8,300 nucleotides of DNA, taken from contig CAIOOC010000109.1 of assembly GCA_903859795.1 (NCBI GenBank), positions 1 to 8,300 on the forward strand, given 5' to 3'. A program made the translations under genes and the position numbers. Shown one piece after another: positions 6,709 through 8,300 of this stretch (positions within the stretch are counted from its first letter, which is position 1; each line of letters starts with the position of its first letter). The notes beneath the pieces were generated by a model. That model made no database searches, was not told the origin of the DNA, and worked only from the letters and a program-made list of their open reading frames with translations. Source of the stretch: an uncultured Bacteroidia bacterium (GTDB lineage Bacteria > Bacteroidota > Bacteroidia > Bacteroidales > Prolixibacteraceae).

Positions 6709-8295
6709 ATGGAAAACCCAATTTTGACAAATGAACCTGAGAATTCCCAACATGTAAAAGAAGAGGTTAATCCAGGTAGTATCCAGGTAAGTCGCAGGAC
6801 TTTTGTTGGAACTGTCACTACTGCAGCTGCAGCTTTCACAATCGTCCCCCGCCATGTGATGGGTGGAAACGGAATAGTTTCGCCCAACGACAAAACAACA
6901 CTTGCATATATAGGTGTTGGAACACAGGGATTGCGGGAACTGCTCCCTTTACTGGATATTCCTGAATTGCAGATTATTGCTGTTTGTGATCCTCAGAAAT
7001 TGGCAATTGGTTATTGTGATTGGAGCAGAGACGGGCTCAGGGACGATATCCGTAAAAAACTGAATAATCCCGGATGGCAACCGGGAGGAGACAATATAAT
7101 TCCAGGTGGCCGGGATAATGGGAAAGCGATTGTTGATGAATTTTACCTGAAATTCAGACAGGAGCAGAAGTTCAATGGCTGCAAGGCATATTCCGATTTC
7201 AGGGAGCTTTTTGAGAAAGAGAAAGATCTTGATGCTGTTAAAGTTATGACCCCCGATCACCTCCATGGTCTTATTGCAACGGCGGCGATTAAAAGAGGGA
7301 AACATATCTCCCTGCATAAACCATTGTCAAACAGATTACATGAAGGGAAAAGCGTTATTGATCTTGCCCGGAGAAATCCCCACGTAACAACTCACCTGAT
7401 TCCATGGAATTACAACGGATCGATGGAACTGGTGATGAAATGGATTGGTGAAGGAAAAATCGGGAAACTTATCGAGGTTCACAACTGGTCGAATCGGCCA
7501 GTCTGGCCGCAATACCCCACATTGCCAAATGATACGCCGGCAGTACCTAAAGATTTTGACTGGGATTTGTGGCTTGGTCCTGAAGCAAACCGACCTTATC
7601 ACCCGAATTATACAAATATGGTTTTCAGGGGTTGGTACGATTTTGGAGGTGGGTCAATGGCAGATATGGGTCATTATAGCCTTATGTCTGTTTTAAAGGC
7701 TCTAGATCTGGAATCACCTTTGATTGTGGAACCTAACCTGAGCCATGTTTGCGGATTGAAAGATTCAACGGCCTTCCAGATTAAAAATGACTTCTCTTTT
7801 CCGATGGCTTCATCTGTGCGGTTCAAATACCCTGCCAGAGGAACTCGTCCGGCCATTGACCTTATCTGGCATGATGGCGGAATGCGACCTCAGGTGCCTG
7901 AAGAGTTGTTTGAAGACGGAAAAGCACTGGAACCTGAAGGGATGATGTTTGTGGGCGATAAGGGAAAAATACTGGCTGGATTTCATACCGATAATCCAAG
8001 GTTATTACCTCAAAAGCGAATGAAGGGATTGGATGCGTCCTTAACCACCCCTAAGGATGCAAATCGAAACGGATTTCAGCTCTTTCTCGATGCCTGCAGG
8101 TCTGGAAAACAGTGTCCGGGAAGTTTTACAGATGCATTGCCGATCACAGAAGCCGTGAACTTATATGCTGCATCTCTCAGGTCAGGACGTTTATTGAAAT
8201 ATGACGGAACAAAAATGGAAATTACAAATTTCCCTGAAGCCAATAAATATTTGTCTCGTACTTACAGAAACGGCTGGAATCCAGAGTCAATTTAA
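6709..8295 (+). CDS. Tat-signal Gfo/Idh/MocA family oxidoreductase
   Basis: This is an NAD(P)-dependent sugar or cyclitol oxidoreductase-like protein of 528 residues. The ATG at 6709 is chosen over an in-frame TTG at 6679, which would add ten hydrophobic residues and overlaps the candidate promoter. A twin-arginine signal (SRRTFVG, R29-R30, then an alanine-rich core ending near 43) predicts folded export to the periplasm. The segment before the arginines is long (28 residues). The Rossmann fold follows with GVGTQG (69-74) and VCDP. The family EKP motif reads HKP (203-205), keeping K204. The C-terminal alpha/beta domain carries GGGSMADMGHYS (313-324), with D319 and H322 as likely catalytic-site residues. 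Length and a long insert after VCDP fit the 'bacterial-type' C-terminal subgroup. GH109 glycosidases share this fold and a Tat signal, so a glycoside-cleaving role cannot be excluded. Its position near GH97 suggests carbohydrate processing. The substrate is unknown. Confidence 0.88.
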   Translation: MENPILTNEPENSQHVKEEVNPGSIQVSRRTFVGTVTTAAAAFTIVPRHVMGGNGIVSPNDKTTLAYIGVGTQGLRELLPLLDIPELQIIAVCDPQKLAIGYCDWSRDGLRDDIRKKLNNPGWQPGGDNIIPGGRDNGKAIVDEFYLKFRQEQKFNGCKAYSDFRELFEKEKDLDAVKVMTPDHLHGLIATAAIKRGKHISLHKPLSNRLHEGKSVIDLARRNPHVTTHLIPWNYNGSMELVMKWIGEGKIGKLIEVHNWSNRPVWPQYPTLPNDTPAVPKDFDWDLWLGPEANRPYHPNYTNMVFRGWYDFGGGSMADMGHYSLMSVLKALDLESPLIVEPNLSHVCGLKDSTAFQIKNDFSFPMASSVRFKYPARGTRPAIDLIWHDGGMRPQVPEELFEDGKALEPEGMMFVGDKGKILAGFHTDNPRLLPQKRMKGLDASLTTPKDANRNGFQLFLDACRSGKQCPGSFTDALPITEAVNLYAASLRSGRLLKYDGTKMEITNFPEANKYLSRTYRNGWNPESI

Positions 8296-8300
8296 GCTTA

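Noticed and set aside
6949..7317. 122-codon minus-strand open frame
   Set aside because: It is antisense to the Rossmann domain of the Gfo/Idh/MocA gene, with no recognisable protein features.
1..8300. CRISPR array, insertion sequence, SusC/SusD pair, tRNA or defence system
   Set aside because: No spaced identical repeats, transposase motifs, TonB-dependent receptor sequence, tRNA cloverleaf or defence-protein motifs were found on either strand by reading.

Overview
The window looks like chromosomal DNA of a member of the Bacteroidota, probably a Bacteroidales/Marinilabiliales-type anaerobe. Supporting signs are a DUF3109 protein, a GH97 glycosidase (a family typical of this phylum), a Tat-exported Gfo/Idh/MocA protein, AT-rich leaders without clear Shine-Dalgarno sequences, and TAnnTTTG-type -7 promoter elements. 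No rRNA, tRNA, CRISPR array, transposase or phage gene was seen.

Layout: the 3' part of a DUF3109 gene (+) enters from the left edge. It faces, tail to tail, a XylF-like sugar-binding lipoprotein gene (-), and the gap holds a degenerate 7-bp tandem repeat. Upstream of the xylF-like gene, on the same strand, is an HD-domain phosphohydrolase of the YpgQ/YedJ type. This gene is divergent from a hydG-like radical SAM gene (+), which has a well-formed -7 element almost touching its start codon. Downstream on the same strand are a secreted GH97 glycoside hydrolase and, after about 0.5 kb without a convincing gene, a Tat-signal Gfo/Idh/MocA oxidoreductase that is complete just before the right edge.

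How the genes may work together: the GH97 enzyme and the Gfo/Idh/MocA protein fit periplasmic carbohydrate processing, and the XylF-like lipoprotein would bind a sugar. No SusC/SusD pair, ABC permease/ATPase or regulator is visible, so this is not a complete polysaccharide utilisation locus. The hydG-like gene stands alone, with no hydE, hydF or hydrogenase gene in view. Its C-terminal auxiliary-cluster motif departs from the HydG pattern I know: the second cysteine is glycine (G416) and a new cysteine (C419) lies three residues later. This is the most interesting point in the window, but I cannot tell from the sequence alone whether it is a lineage-wide HydG variant or a paralogue with another job. 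I found no convincing new multi-gene system.
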